Positions 9,518-23,520 of a DNA stretch of 64,000 nt are shown in pieces. Made by a program: the position numbers and the translations under genes. Every line of letters begins with the position of its first letter. Positions within the stretch are counted from its first letter, which is position 1. Source of the stretch: Aegilops tauschii subsp. strangulata (Eukaryota > Streptophyta > Magnoliopsida > Poales > Poaceae); assembly GCF_002575655.3 (NCBI RefSeq), contig NC_053035.3:378797792-378861791 (forward strand), given 5' to 3'. The notes under the pieces were generated by a model. It did not search any database. It worked only from the letters and a program-made list of their open reading frames with translations, and was not told where the DNA came from.

Positions 9518-11594
9518 TTACCAAGCTAGGCCGAAAGCCTAAGCTTGGGGGAGAACGTGCTTCTCACCGACATTACATTCATGTTCACACACTTCATTCC
9601 AGTTGTCGGTGTTCACACTTTTTCATTGTATCATCCATGCTAGTTTTATTCTTTTTCTCGCTTTCTTATTGTGTGTTTTGTAGAACTTTGAGGAAATCCA
9701 AAAATATTTCTTGCTTCTTTTCGGGTTTTTTTCTAGTTTAATTTAGTTGTAGCATTAAAAGAAAACCCAAAAATATTTCTAAATTCTTCTTTTGCTTGTT
9801 GGGAGCTTTCCTGTTTCATTTTTCTTTCTTTAATTTGCTTCTTCCACGAAAACCAAAAACTCAAAAAATATTTCAGTGTGTTTCTCTGAATTTCATTTCT
9901 TTGTTGAGTCGTATGAGGAGAAGACCACGATGAAAATGTTGAGTGGCTCTCTTATGCAATATTGTTGGTCTAACATGGAACTCGTATTATTTTGTCTTCT
10001 CCTCTGAATAAAATGTTTGCATATTCCAGCTTAGTCCACGACACTCTTGCACTATTATTATTTTCAGATCATTCGATCGTGCAAGTGAAAGGCAATAATG
10101 ACGATATTTGATGAAGTGACTGTGGCAAGGAAAAGCGGTTACGAACTCAACTTGTTTTTTTGTAAAGATGTTTAAAACAGTATCCTTGATTCAGCTTGTC
10201 ATGATTAAACATGTTTATGATGACAATTAGAGATTATAGTTGTTCATGCCATGCTTAAGTAGCTAGGAGTGGATAATGATTTATCTTGGATGTCAACATG
10301 CATTAAAATGGTTGTGATGTAGTATGATAATATGGTATGCTCCTCTGAATGTTTCAAGTGGCTTGACTGGCACATGTTCACGCATGTAGTTGAATCAAAA
10401 CCAACATAGCCTCCATGATATTTATGTTCAAGGTGTCTATATCCTACTCATGCTAGTATTCAATGGTAATTATTCTCAATGCATGATTATGACCGTTTTC
10501 CCTCTCTAGCTGGTCGCTTCTCAACCTAATTGCTAGCCTTCGCCTGTACTAAGCGAGAATACTACTTGTGCATCAAAATCCCTAAACCAAAGTTGTTCCA
10601 GATGAGTCCACCATATCTACCTATATGCGGTATTATTCTGTTGTCCTAAGTAAATTTGCATGTGCCACCTCTAAATATTCAAATGAACATATGTTTTGTG
10701 TGCTCGTACCGCTCATGGAGCGACAGGGGGTGGTCAGTATGTTCCATGCTAAGCGGGTTATTCTCATGATGAGTGTTTATTCACTCATCCTTTCACGAGA
10801 GGGGCTGGTAATAGGGATGCCCAGTCCCACAAAAAACAACAATAATAATTAAACCAAACTCCCCCGGACTGTTGTTGGTATGGAGGGCACCCAAGGATTC
10901 GGTTAGCCATGGCTTGTGTTTGTTGGTGAAGGGGGGGTAAACTTTACTTTTACCGCTTGGGAACCGCTGCTAATTTGTTTAGCATGGAAGATATTGAGAA
11001 CTCTTGGTCGTAACGTTGACAGGAAAGGTATACCTCCCAAAAATTATATTTATCTCTGATTTAAGATTTGAGCTCTAGCACCTCTGCAAATCCCTGCTTC
11101 CCTCTGTGAAGGGACTATCCATTTACTTTTTATGTTGAGTCATCACCCTCTCAAATAAGCACCAGACTTGAGAGCACTATTGTCATCTTTATGCATTGGG
11201 TATAGTTAATGTTAGGTGTTAGAATGACTGGATCTCTTCTACCATGAATTACAATGTCTAGTCGCTGCTTGAACTTTGGAGGTGCTCTGCATTTATGTTT
11301 TGCGGTCTCAGAAAGGGCTAGAGAGATACCATCATTGTCATATTATATCATGATCATTTTGAAAAAGTGTTGGCATTTGAGATATTTTATTATTTCTCGC
11401 TAGTTGACTATGCCATTGATATGAATGAATATAATTTCTAAGAGTTATCATTTACATGGTTAGTTATGATCTTTGTTGAAAACTTGGGTGTTATTTAAGC
11501 ATATATATGTAAGCAAGAAAAAAAGAGTTCGTAAAAGTTTTTCTTTATCACTTTCAGTCTGTCAGCTGAATTGCTTGAGGACAAGCAATGAGTT
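9518..11594 (+). other. Noncoding 3' internal region of gypsy 2
   Basis: About 2 kb of T-rich sequence runs between the last frame and the polypurine tract. No pol motifs were found in any frame. It contains AAGCTTGGGGGAG at 9541 and a similar AACTTGGGGGAGT at the true tract, so the first may be an old internal copy of the priming tract. Confidence 0.55.
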
Positions 11595-11608
11595 AAACTT
11601 GGGGGAGT
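11595..11608 (+). other. Polypurine tract of gypsy 2
   Basis: AAACTTGGGGGAGT lies directly before the LTR start TGATACG. It would prime plus-strand DNA synthesis and fixes the element's orientation as plus. Confidence 0.75.
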
Positions 11609-14600
11609 TGATACGTCTCCATCGTATCTACTTTTCCAAACACTTTTGCTCTTGTTTTGCACTCTAATTTGCATGATTTGAATGAAACTAACCCGGACTG
11701 ACGCTGTTTTCAGCAGAACTACCATGGTGTTATTTTTGTGTAGAAATAAAAGTTCTCGGAATTGTATGAAACTTTTTGGAGAATTTTTATGGAATAAAAG
11801 AAAATTACTGGAGCAAGTACCCACCTAGGGGGGGCATGCTGCCCACTAGGCACTAGGGCGCGCCACCCCCTCCTGGCGCACCCTGGTGGGTAGTGGGGCC
11901 CATGAGGCCCCTATGACCCTAACTCCGCCAATATACGTTCCTATTTTTGGAGAGAAAAATAGGGGAGGAAGTTTCATCGCGTTTTACGATACGAAGCCGC
12001 TACCACCTCCTATTCTTCACCGGGAGGCCAGATCTGGAGTCCGTTTGGGGCTCCGGGGAGGGGGATCTTCCATCTTCGTCATCATCAACCATCCTTCATC
12101 GCCAATTTCATGGTGCTCACCGTCGGGAGTGAGTTATTCCTTCGTAGGCTCGCTGGTCGATGAGAGGTTGGATGAGATTCATCTTGTAATCGAGTTAGTT
12201 TTTTAGGGCTTGATCCCTAGTATCCACTATGTTCGGAGATTGATGTTGCTATGACTTTGCTATGCTTAATGCTTGTCACTAGGGCCCGAGTGGCATGAAT
12301 TCAGATCTGAACTATTTATGTTTTCACCATTATATCTATGTTCTTGATCCGATCTTGCAAGTCATATGCACCTACTACGTGTTAGGATCCGCATACCCCA
12401 AGGTGACAATAATAGGGATTCTTTCCGGTGATTACCTAGTTTGAGGAGTTCATGTATTCACTGTGTGTTAATGCTTTGTTGCGGTTCTCTATTAAAAGGA
12501 GTCCTTAATATCCCTTAGTTTCCTTATGGACCCCGCTGCCACAGGAGGTTAGGACAAAAGATGCCATGCAAGTTCTTTTCCATAAGCACGTATGACTATT
12601 TACGGAATACATACCTACATTATATCAATGAACGGGAGCTAGTTCCGTGTCGCCCTAGGTTATAACTGTTATATGATGAATATTATCCAATGATATCACC
12701 GACCCAGTGTTGGGGAACGTAGTAATTTCAAAAAAATTCTTACGCACACGCAAGATCATGGTGATGCATAGCAACGAGAGGGGAGAGTGTTGTCCACGTA
12801 CCCTCGTAGACCGAAAGCGGAAGCGTTAACACAACGCGGTTGATGTAGTCGTACGTCTTCACGATCCGACCGATCAAGTACCGAACGGACGGCACCTCCG
12901 AGTTCAGCACACGTTCAGCTCGATGATGTCCCTCGAACTCCGATCCAGCCGGGTGTTGAGGGAGAGTTTCGTCAGCACGACGGCGTGGTGACAATGTTGA
13001 TGTTCTACCGACGCAGGGCTTCGCCTAAGCACCGCTACGATATTATCGAGGTGTAATATGGTGGAGGGGGGCACCGCCCACGGCTAAAAGATCGTTGATC
13101 AATTGTGTGTCCATGGGGTGCCCCCCTGCCCCCGTATATAAAGGAGCAAGGGGGAGGCCGCCGGCCAAGGAGGAGGGCGCGCCAAGGGGGGAGTCCTACT
13201 CCCACCGGGAGTAGGACTCCTCCTTTCCTGGTTGGAATAGGAGAAGGGAAGGGAGAAGGAGAAAGAAGGAAGGGGGCGCCCCCCCTCCCTAGTCCAATTC
13301 GGACTAGTCCATGGGGAGGGGTGCGGCCACCCTTTGGGGCCTTTCTCTCCTTTCCCGTATGGCCCATTAAGGCCCAATACGAATTCCCGTAACTCTCTGG
13401 TACTCCGAAAAATAACCGAATCACTCGGAACCTTTCCGAAGTCCGAATATAGTCGTCCAATATATCGATCTTTACGTCTCGGCCATTTCGAGACTCCTCG
13501 TCATGTCCCCGATCTCATCAGGGACTCCGAACTCCTTCGGTACATCAAAACACATAAACTCATTGTGACGCCCGGATAATTATGCTACAGTAAATCTACG
13601 CTAATGATGCCACGTCACCTTTGTTAGTGTTGATAATCTCGCGTTCGTTCAAAACCGGATCATAAATACAATTTCAAAATATGGCAAACAACAAAAGTTT
13701 TCAAAAACAAGAACTAAAATGTTCGGGTTGTTTCAAAGAAATCGTAAGCAATTATGGTGGAGAAACCAAGTTTTGATAAAATGTTTAAAGGCTCTAAAAC
13801 AATTAAAACAATAGTGAAAACAATTAAACAAATGCCTATTGAATTTATAAAGTGCTAAAACTATTTTATTATGGGTTAAGGATTAATCTCACAGTAGTTT
13901 GTTGTTAACTACAAATTTAGGCACTAGTGGTAATTTTTGTAAAACAAAAATTAAATAAAAAAAAGAAACTACAAAAAAAACAAACAAACAAAAGAAACAA
14001 CCCCCCTGGCCCACTGGGCCACGGCCCAGCAGGCCTCCAGACCACCAGGCCGCCTGGCCGGCCCAACCGTCCCCCACTCCCTTATCCTTCCCCCACTCCC
14101 GCAAACCCTAGGCCTCACCCACCCTCTCCCGCACGATCCCCCCCTCTCCCCCCGTTCCCTCCCTGCGCCGCCACCCACGACGCACGCACCCACCCACACA
14201 CACGCCGACGCGCGGAGGAGCTTCGATCCCCTCCTCCCGCACGCCCGTTCCCCCCCCCCCCCCCCCCGCGCGACTTGACGCCGTCGCCCATTGCCCCGGG
14301 CGCCGCCCCGACGGCCGCGCCCCATCACCCGTCCTCGACCTCCTCCCCGTTCTGGATCGGGACGCAACGGCGCCCCCGTTGCTTGCCAGATCCCGTCGCC
14401 CCTGGTGCCCGTCGCCACCACCGCTCCGCCATCGCCAAGACGCCTCCGATGCCACTGGACCCTGCCGTCGCCGGGCCTTCCCCGCCGGATCTCGCCTCCT
14501 CGTCTCCTCCTCAAGCCGCTCGCCGGAGCCGCCTCGCCTTCCTCTTCGTCGTCGACCGCGTCCCCGTCGACCACCCCGAGCCTCCCCGAGCACTCTGCCA

Positions 14601-15346
14601 TTCCCCTACACCGGTTGTGAGCGCCTCCTCTTCTATCCCCATCACCGTCGCCCGTTCCGTTGCGTCGTCTGGATCGCCGAACGCCACCACGGCCACCGCA
14701 CCGTACCGCCTCGCCCCCTCGCGCTCGCACACGATCTGGCCTCGACCGTGTCCTCCACGCCCGTGCGCGTCCGGCGCCCGCGCTCACGGCGCCTTGCCCG
14801 CGCGACCCCGCTCCGCCTTGCCGCCCGCTCGCGGTGGCCTCGGGCCCTGCTTGCCCGTGCTGCCGCGCCGGGGCTGCGCCTTCCGTCGCCGGCGCCTACC
14901 GCGCTCCCCCGCGCCTGCCGAAGGCCGGCACGGCTCGTCTCGCCGGCGCGCGTGCCCCGCAACTCCCCACGCCCGGTGCTGCTCCCGTTGTCGCTGGCCA
15001 CCGAGGCCCCAGGCGCGCCCGCCCTCGCCTCTCATGGCGTCGGGTGCGAGCACCCGCACCAGTGCGCCCGCTGCACCCCCCCTGAGCCACTGACACGGGG
15101 ACCCCACCCCCAGAACGTAAAATAAAAAGATAAAAGAAAATGGGAATAAAAAATAATAATAATAATAATATATTAAAAATAATTAATTAATTAAAGAATT
15201 AATTAACCTAATTAATTTTTGATTAATTAAACTAATCTAATAACTAAACTAATTAAACTATTAGTTAATTAATTAGTCAGTCAATGACAGGTGGGTCCCG
15301 CACGTCAGTTTGACCCAGTCAACGCCCTGTTGACTGCTGACATCGT

Positions 15347-15369
15347 GCTGACGTCATGATGACGTCAGC
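15347..15369 (+). promoter_or_regulatory. Paired TGACGTCA palindrome in LARD 5' LTR
   Basis: Two TGACGTCA-type boxes form a 23-base near-perfect palindrome (GCTGACGTCA, three bases, TGACGTCAGC overlapping). TTGACC, GTCAA and TTGACT elements (W-box cores, 15305-15340) precede it. TGACGTCA is a plant bZIP/TGA-factor site and TTGAC(C/T) a WRKY site. This looks like a stress-type enhancer in the LTR. Confidence 0.5.
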
Positions 15370-16049
15370 AGGCACTATTCTGGATAATGTTGAATGAAAT
15401 AAATTAAATAAATTCTAAAATGATTTAAAACTTTAGAAAATCATATGAAATAAAGCGTAGCTCAGATGAAAATACTTTCTACATGAAAGTTGCTCAGAAC
15501 GACGAGACGAATCCGGATACGCAGTCCGTTCGTCCACCACACCTCCCTAACCTATCGAACTCGCAACTTTCCCCCTCCGGTCCGTCTGTCCGAAAACGCG
15601 AAACATCGGGAAGACTTTCCCGGATGTTTCCCCCCTTCACCGGTATCGCCTCATACCGCGTTAGAACACGTCTAGCTCTGCCTGTTGTCTTGTTATGCAC
15701 TTGCTTGCTATGTATTTACTGTTTCTTCCCCCTCTTCTCTTCGGTAGACCCCGTGACGATGCTGATGCCCCTGTGGTCGACTACGTCACCGATGACCCCC
15801 CTCCTTCTTGTCTGAGCAACCAGGCAAGCCCCCCCCCTTGATCACCAGATATCGCCTACTCTACTCTCTACTACTTGCATTAGAGTAGTGTAGCATGTTA
15901 CTGCTTTCGAATAATCCTATTCTGTTGCATAGCCTGTCATTGTTGCTGCAGTTGTTTCCCTTACCTGCTATCCTACTGCTTAGTATAGGATGCTAGATTT
16001 CCATCAGTGGCCCTGCATTCTTGTCCGTCTGCTGTGCTATACTATCGGG

Positions 16050-16076
16050 CCGTGATCACCTGGGCGGTGATCACGG
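16050..16076 (+). other. Perfect 11-bp hairpin in LARD 5' LTR
   Basis: CCGTGATCACC and GGTGATCACGG are separated by TGGGC. The stem would be stable in RNA. It could mark an RNA end or structural signal, but the sequence does not say which. Confidence 0.55.
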
Positions 16077-17523
16077 GTATATACTATATACATTATATAC
16101 ATGACACATGTGGTGATTAAAGTCGGGTCGGCTCGAGGAGTACCCGCAAGTGATTCTGATGAGGGGGCTGAAAGGACAGGTGGCTCCACCCCGGTAGAGG
16201 TGGGCCTGGGTTCCTGACGGCCCCCGACTGTTACTTTATGGCGGAGCGACAGGGCAGGTTGAGACCACCTAGGAGAGAGGTGGGCCTGGCCCTGGTCGGC
16301 GTTCGCAGATACTTAACACGCTTAACGAGATCTTGGTATTTGATCTGAGTCTGGCCATTTGGTCTATACGCACTAACCATCTACGCGGGAGTAGTTATGG
16401 GTATCCCGACGTCGTGGTATCAGCCGAAGCCTTCTTGACGTCAGCGACTGAGTGGCGCGCGCCGTGTTGGACCGTGTTGACGTAACCGCCGTGATCGTGT
16501 GGGTTGCTAGGTCTGCTCGCGGCCGCGTTCGCAACGTGCAGGTGTGCATAGGGCGATGGGCCCAGACCCCTGCGCGCTTAGGATTAGACCGGCGTGCTGA
16601 CCGCTCTGTTGTGCTTAGGTGGGGCTGCGACGTGTTGATCTTACGAGGCCGGGCATGACCCAGAAAAGTGTGTCCGGCCAAATGGGATCGAGCGTGTTGG
16701 GTTATGTGGTGCACCCCTGCAGGGAAGTTTATCTATTCGAATAGCCGTGTCCCTCGGTAAAAGGACGACCCGGAGTTGTACCTTGACCTTATGACAACTA
16801 GAACTGGATACTGAATAAAATACACCCTTCCAAGTGCCAGATACAACCCGGTGATCGCTCTCTAACAGGGCGACGAGGAGGGGATCGCCGGGTAGGATTA
16901 TGCTATGCGATGCTACTTGGAGGACTTCAATCTACTCTCTTCTACATGCTGCAAGATGGAGATGGCCAGAAGCGTAGTCTTCGACAGGACTAGCTATCCC
17001 CCTCTTATTCTGGCATTCTGCAGTTCAGTCCACTGATATGCCCCTTTACACATATACCCTTGCATATGTAGTGTAGCTCCTTGCTTGCGAGTACTTTGGA
17101 TGAGTACTCACGGTTGCTTTTCTCCCTCTTTTCCCCTTTTCTATACCGGATTGTCGCAACCAGATGCGGGAGTCCAGGAGCTAGAGATCCCGAGGATGAT
17201 GCTACATGGAGTTCGGCTTCGAGGAGTAGTTAGGAGGTCCCAGGCAGGAGGCCTTGCCTTTTCGATCGTTGCTACTTTTGTGCTAGCCTTCTTAAGGCAA
17301 ACTTGTTTAACTTATGTCTGTACTCAGATGTTGTTGCTTCCGCTGACTCGTCTATGATCGAGCACTTGTATTCGAGCCCTCGAGGCCCCTGGCTTGTATT
17401 ATGATGCTTGTATGACTTATTTATGTTGTAGAGTTGTGTTGTGATATCTTCCCGTGAGTCCCTGATCTTGATCGTACACATTTGCGTGCATGATTAGTGT
17501 ACGGTCAAATCGGGGGCGTCACA

Positions 17524-20500
17524 AGTTGGTATCAGAGCCGACTGCCTATAGGAATCCCCTTTCCAACTCCTTGGCCGAAGTTGAGTCTAGCCTTTACTAA
17601 ACTTTTACTAACATGGCTGTGTTGCTTACGGGCCCACATCGCCATTTGGTGGTATTAGGACCTTTTACTCCTTGTCTATACTCTGGGACTCTGAACTCTC
17701 TCTCCTATTTCGGGTTAAGTGAATTTTACTAAATCTAACATTAGGATCTCGTTATCACTATCACCCGGAGAGCCCCTTATTACTGATGATCGTCGGCTGC
17801 ACGTGAAGACCCTGAAGATACTCTCCGCTGACAACCCGAGAACTTGTGTTCATCGCTTTTGCAATTCCCTTTCATCGATAAACTCCTATGGATAACCGCG
17901 TATACTCACCATTCTTACAATGTTTCGCAGTTGATCTTGTTATTACAAGATACCCCGATATTATCTCTGTTGTTCCGAGAATCATTGAGCTTACTGCCTT
18001 GCTGTTCTTTGTCACCTGAATACCCCTACGGATAATTCTCGCACTTACCGAGTATCCGCTCATCCCCAGTGGATTCAAGTATATCACAAAAGTGTTCAGA
18101 ATGACATTCGATCTTCCGAAAATCCTCAGGAGCCTATTGCTCTTGAAATTCTTGCTTACTAGCATTATGATTAATCCCATAAGTCTCGAAATCTTATTGG
18201 CACCCCTTGTCATTATCTTTCCGAGTCTATTGATTCAATATGTTGCGAATGCTCGCAATCCTCAATCAGATCCTAGAATTCATCCTTCCGGCTCAGACAT
18301 CATTTTTAACATGATGCTGGATTTCGACCTATCAAATTGCCATCGATTGTACCCCTAAGCCTACTCAACTTATCCATCCTTGATCAGAGCGTTGCTTCTG
18401 ACCCCCTGATTTGGAAATCATAATTCTTTTGCATTTGAACTTTGAGTTAGTCAGTTGTTTCTATAATCAAATCACCTTGCATTCTTCTTCCTCTGGTTGA
18501 GTACCGATGCTCACATCAGATCCCTTGTGGACCATCGGTTCCTTTGTTGGATTTTATTCGACAGTGTCCTTCCTATTGAAGAACCTTGTGAGCCTTTCCA
18601 TGGATATATAGTGCCTTTGGTAAATTGTATCATCTGTTTGGTGAACCATGCTCTACTTTCGAGCTTGTATTATTTACTCCGAAGTTTGTGGTATATGTTT
18701 CCACAATGCCCCGATGGGTTGAACCTATGCCTTCCATAATATGTGTGAACCCGAAAGTTTTCATGAGTCATACTCTTCTGGTATTTTGCCAGATAAAATT
18801 TCAACCCTACTACTTCTATGAAAAATGAGAAGTAAATGAAAGGTTATGCGTTGAACAAGTGGGAGTCGACCTTGAACCCTGTGTTCATGTCCATGGACAC
18901 GATGTAGATCTTATCATTAAAGCTTTCTTAAATTAATTATTCCTTTGGTATAAGTCCATCTTATATCTGGGATCTGGCCTTTTTCAATCATGGTTCCGAC
19001 CATGTTCTCTTTTAAATACCATGTCTCGTGCAAGTTTAAGCACTTGTCTTCTGCAGAGCAATACCCTAGTCCAACCTCTACTTTGATCTGTCGTCGAGCA
19101 TTACCCCATGGTATCTCGAGATTATCACGGAACCGCATAACTTCTTATGAGTTCTTCATCAAGTACTACATTCTCACGGATTACTATTTTTCCTGGGTTT
19201 TGAGTGGTTAATCACTCGAGTACCCCAATAATTGAATCGAGTCCGCACTACGGTTCAACAACTTTAGTAATGTTCCTTACTTACGAGTTTGTACCCGATC
19301 GCGTCATTCCTAACCTGTTTGGCTATATCATTATCTTGATGATTTTAACTGTGCTACCTGGTCCTTATTCCCGGAGCACCAATTTTGACAGTGAGCTAAT
19401 CTTGCGTCGATCTCCCTCGTCATATCACTTCTCCTTGATTAGCAAACTTGATTTCGAGTTTGTGCCCTACCCGTGGTTCCAATAACCTTTCGCTTTCGTC
19501 ATTCCTTTGACTTGATGTCATCGTCGATCAATTACATCTTCTTGAAAACCTCTCGACAATATTTGTCGTGATCATTGTCAACAATTTGATTTCTTCCAAG
19601 TTGTGTGTCGAAATTCAGGATGAGAAATACCATCCTTGCCCTCGATGATTTGTGTTATCATCGACCACTCGATTGCCTTCCGTTCAACACAAACTTGTTC
19701 GTGTTTTGTGTTGTACCTTGAGATCCTTGCTATCCAGCATTTGTTCTTCTTTACCTTGGAGTATTACCATCTTTTATGTCAAGAATGTCGTGAGAATTTC
19801 ACCACCTCTTAATAATTCTTGATGCAGGTGATACCTTTTGCCATATCCGTTCATTCCTTGGTCCCCGTGTAGTTTCTAAACGAAATACCGACAAATGGTC
19901 TGTGATGTGTAGATTCTAAACTTCTAGCAACCCTATTGCTTTGAAGTTATTGGTCTATAGTTTCATTCTACGTCTATGGCTTAATGAATCATCATTCGGA
20001 CATTGATTGTGCTACCTAGCCCATATTTCGGGTGCACATTTCAACCAATGTTTAACTGTGTATGTTTTCCTCGAGCATACATCATTAAGTCATTCGAACT
20101 AGCTAATGTTATCTCCTTGTTCACATAGTGGTGGAAATCCATCTTTTGGAAATCTCAATGGATTGTCGCTGAGACAATCAGTCACCTCCTCACCTCTCCT
20201 TGATGTAATGATGAACCCTTATTCGGAACTCGCTTCCATAGTTCATCTCCCGAGAATCTTCGATGTCGTTTCGACAATTTGTGTTGCACCTTTCTTCTCA
20301 GGCATCCTGAGTCTGAGTTATCCTGACACCAATCAGATCTGAATCTCGGTCAGATATGATGGTTGGAACATATTTCCAAGAGTAATAACATTGGCCTATT
20401 TATGACCCGGTAAGGTGATGATACCCAGCACACCTGGCCGGAGGACCTATTGTTATAGTTTCCATATTAGCAAGTTTATCCTTTCTTCCATGAGGAAATT

Positions 20501-21730
20501 GTAAGACTTATTCTACAAGTTGTTCCTGATGGATCCTTTTTGTTTCCAAAGTCTGATCTTCGCCTGTTGACCATGTCAATGCTATCTCGAAGCATGTCTA
20601 TGGTACTCCGATTTTCAACAGGAACATTTGAAGCCCAATGCTAAATGTTTCCTGCTCAATTATCCAAACACCGTTGTATGGGTAATGTCATGAAATTTCT
20701 CTCCCCTACCTAAAGAGTTTTCTACATTATATCCTGTCATGGATATCATGCTCTGCTTGTCCTTGGGAAGGATATACCCTTGAAATATGTGTTTAAACAC
20801 ATTTTCCTTTCCATTCTTCTGTTTAATCTGATAATCATATTTTCCTTTCCATTGTTTGGTTTAACCTTTCTGGTGATCTATATGATCTAAGCAGTAATAT
20901 TCTCCTGCTTATGTAAACCCCTCGGTGTACAACTCTGTCAGTAAGACCCTGTTACTATTGTTGGTGACATTTCGGTAACCACCGATGGACGAGAACTTTG
21001 CCTAATGGTCCGCCTCGTTTCAACGAGCAGGAAAATGGTTCTCTTCGTCCCTCGCCCTTGGTACCGACGATGTTGCTGACATATAACTGGCAGGTTACCC
21101 TCTGACATGCCTTGCTATCATGATCGTGCAAGATGTCACCGCCCTTCCTACTTTAACCACATGGTGGGCCCATAACCCACAGTTCCACAGGATCGAAACC
21201 TGACTCTCCTGTACACCCCCGGTTTCCAAAGTTATTCCTCGCGCTTGATCTCGTATGTAATTCACGAGCCACCTTCCGAGATATCATCAATTCTGGTATC
21301 AAACGCAATACTTATTCTTGTTGCTCTGAACCCCTTTCACCTTCTGATTAGGCCATCCAATGATTGCCTGCCATTGGAAACTTCTCATGGTACCTTCTTA
21401 ATTTACTCTCAATATTTTCTTAAGTAGTTATTCGAGAGTTATTTTCTACCACATTCCCTGAGCTATCTGCCAGATAGTCAACCTTGTAAGGCCCGTTCTT
21501 CCGAAGTTACCCCTTGTTCTTTCGTAAGTACGATGGAGTTCCTGAAGAAAGGACGACAACTTCATCATGATGCATTCATGCATAGGTATGAAGAAATCAA
21601 CGCTATGGATCGACCTCTTCGAGAAGAGCAACCAAGACCGAGAAGATTCGTTATAATTTCGTAACCAGCCATTTACCCCTTTCTCCCCTTCTTAAATCTC
21701 GGGACGAGATTTCTTGTAGTGGAGGAGAAT
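17524..21730 (+). other. Noncoding interior of LARD
   Basis: 4.2 kb with no frame longer than about 110 codons and no retroviral motif. CTCGGGACGAGATTTCTTG at about 21698-21716 resembles the end of gypsy pol plus 3' leader, which hints at descent from a gypsy element. The polypurine tract AGTGGAGGAGAAT is at 21718-21730. Any conserved role would be at the RNA level (packaging, dimerisation). Confidence 0.75.
17527..17538 (+). other. tRNA-Met primer binding site of LARD
   Basis: TGGTATCAGAGC, a perfect complement of the initiator tRNA 3' end, starts three bases after the LTR. An intact site fits a recent, trans-mobilised element. Confidence 0.9.
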
Positions 21731-23497
21731 TGTGACGCCCGGATAATTATGCTACAGTAAACCTACGCTAATGATGCCACGTCACCTTTGTTAGTGTTGA
21801 TAATCTCGCGTTCGTTCAAAACCGGATCATAAATACAATTTCAAAATATGGCAAACAACAAAAGTTTTCAAAAACAAGAACTAAAATGTTCGGGTTGTTT
21901 CAAAGAAATCGTAAGCAATTATGGTGGAGAAACCAAGTTTTGATAAAATGTTTAAAGGCTCTAAAACAATTAAAACAATAGTGAAAACAATTAAACAAAT
22001 GCCTATTGAATTTATAAAGTGCTAAAACTATTTTATTATGGGTTAAGGATTAATCTCACAGTAGTTTGTTGTTAACTACAAATTTAGGCACTAGTGGTAA
22101 TTTTTGTAAAACAAAAATTAAATAAAAAAAGAAACTACAAAAAAAACAAAAGAAACAACCCCCCTGGCCCACTGGGCCACGGCCCAGCAGGCCTCCAGAC
22201 CACCAGGCCGCCTGGCCGGCCCAACCGTCCCCCACTCCCTTATCCTTCCCCCACTCCCGCAAACCCTAGGCCTCACCCACCCTCTCCCGCACGATCCCCC
22301 CCTCTCCCCCCGTTCCCTCCCTGCGCCGCCACCCACGACGCACGCACCCACCCACACACACGCCGACGCGCGGAGGAGCTTCGATCCCCTCCTCCCGCAC
22401 GCCCGTTCCCCCCCCCCCCCGCGACTTGACGCCGTCGCCCATTGCCCCGGGCGCCGCCCCGACGGCCGCGCCCCATCACCCATCCTCGACCTCCTCCCCG
22501 TTCTGGATCGGGACGCAACGGCGCCCCCGTTGCTTGCCAGATCCCGTCGCCCCTGGTGCCCGTCGCCACCACCGCTCCGCCATCGCCAAGACGCCTCCGA
22601 TGCCACTGGACCCCGTCGTCGCCGGGCCTTCCCCGCCGGATCTCGCCTCCTCGTCTCCTCCTCAAGCCGCTCGCCGGAGCCGCCTCGCCTTCCTCTTCGT
22701 CGTCGACCGCGTCCCCGTCGACCACCCCGAGCCTCCCCGAGCACTCTGCCATTCCCCTACACCGGTTGTGAGCGCCTCCTCTTCTATCCCCATCACCGTC
22801 GCCCGTTCCGTTGCGTCGTCTGGATCGCCGAACGCCACCACGGCCACCGCACCGTACCGCCTCGCCCCCTCGCGCTCGCACACGATCTGGCCTCGACCGT
22901 GTCCTCCACGCCCGTGCGCGTCCGGCGCCCGCGCTCACGGCGCCTTGCCCGCGCGACCCCGCTCCGCCTTGCCGCCCGCTCGCGGTGGCCTCGGGCCCTG
23001 CTTGCCCGTGCTGCCGCGCGTCGCCGGCGCCTACCGTCGCCGGCGCCTACCGCGCTCCCCCGCGCCTGCCGAAGGCCGGCACGGCTCGTCTCGCCGGCGC
23101 GCGTGCCCCGCAACTCCCCACGCCCGGTGTTGCTCCTGTTGTCGCTGGCCACCGAGGCCCCAGGCGCGCCCGCCCTCGCCTCTCATGGCGTCGGGTGCGA
23201 GCACCCGCACCAGTGCGCCCGCTGCACCCCCCCTGAGCCACTGACACGGGGACCCCACCCCCAGAACGTAAAATAAAAAGATAAAAGAAAATGGGAATAA
23301 AAAATAATAATAATAATAATATATTAAAAACAATTAATTAATTAAAGAATTAATTAACCTAATTAATTTTAGATTAATTAAACTAATCTAATAACTAAAC
23401 TAATTAAACTATTAGTTAATTAATTAGTCAGTCAATGACAGGTGGGTCCCGCACGTCAGTTTGACCCAGTCAACGCCCTGTTGACTGCTGACATCGT

Positions 23498-23520
23498 GCT
23501 GACGTCATGATGACGTCAGC
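23498..23520 (+). promoter_or_regulatory. Paired TGACGTCA palindrome in LARD 3' LTR
   Basis: An unchanged copy of the palindrome at 15347, including the preceding TTGAC elements. Confidence 0.5.

Larger units (their letters stand above)
13564..17523 (+). repeat. 5' LTR of LARD-like element
   Basis: The LTR has an AT-rich start and a very GC-rich block (14000-15100) with a run of about 17 C at 14250. A TGACGTCA palindrome (15347) and a hairpin (16050) follow. Long GC-rich frames here are low complexity and differ between the two LTRs by indels, so they are not counted as genes. Confidence 0.93.

Noticed and set aside
13927..15093. 388-codon plus-strand frame, with related frames at 22426-23244
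   Set aside because: It lies in the GC-rich part of the LARD LTR, is low complexity, and the two LTR copies differ by indels that shift the frame. Alternative frames are open on both strands.
17085..17357. 90-codon frame repeated at 25237-25509
   Set aside because: It is present twice only because the LTR is present twice; no protein family features.
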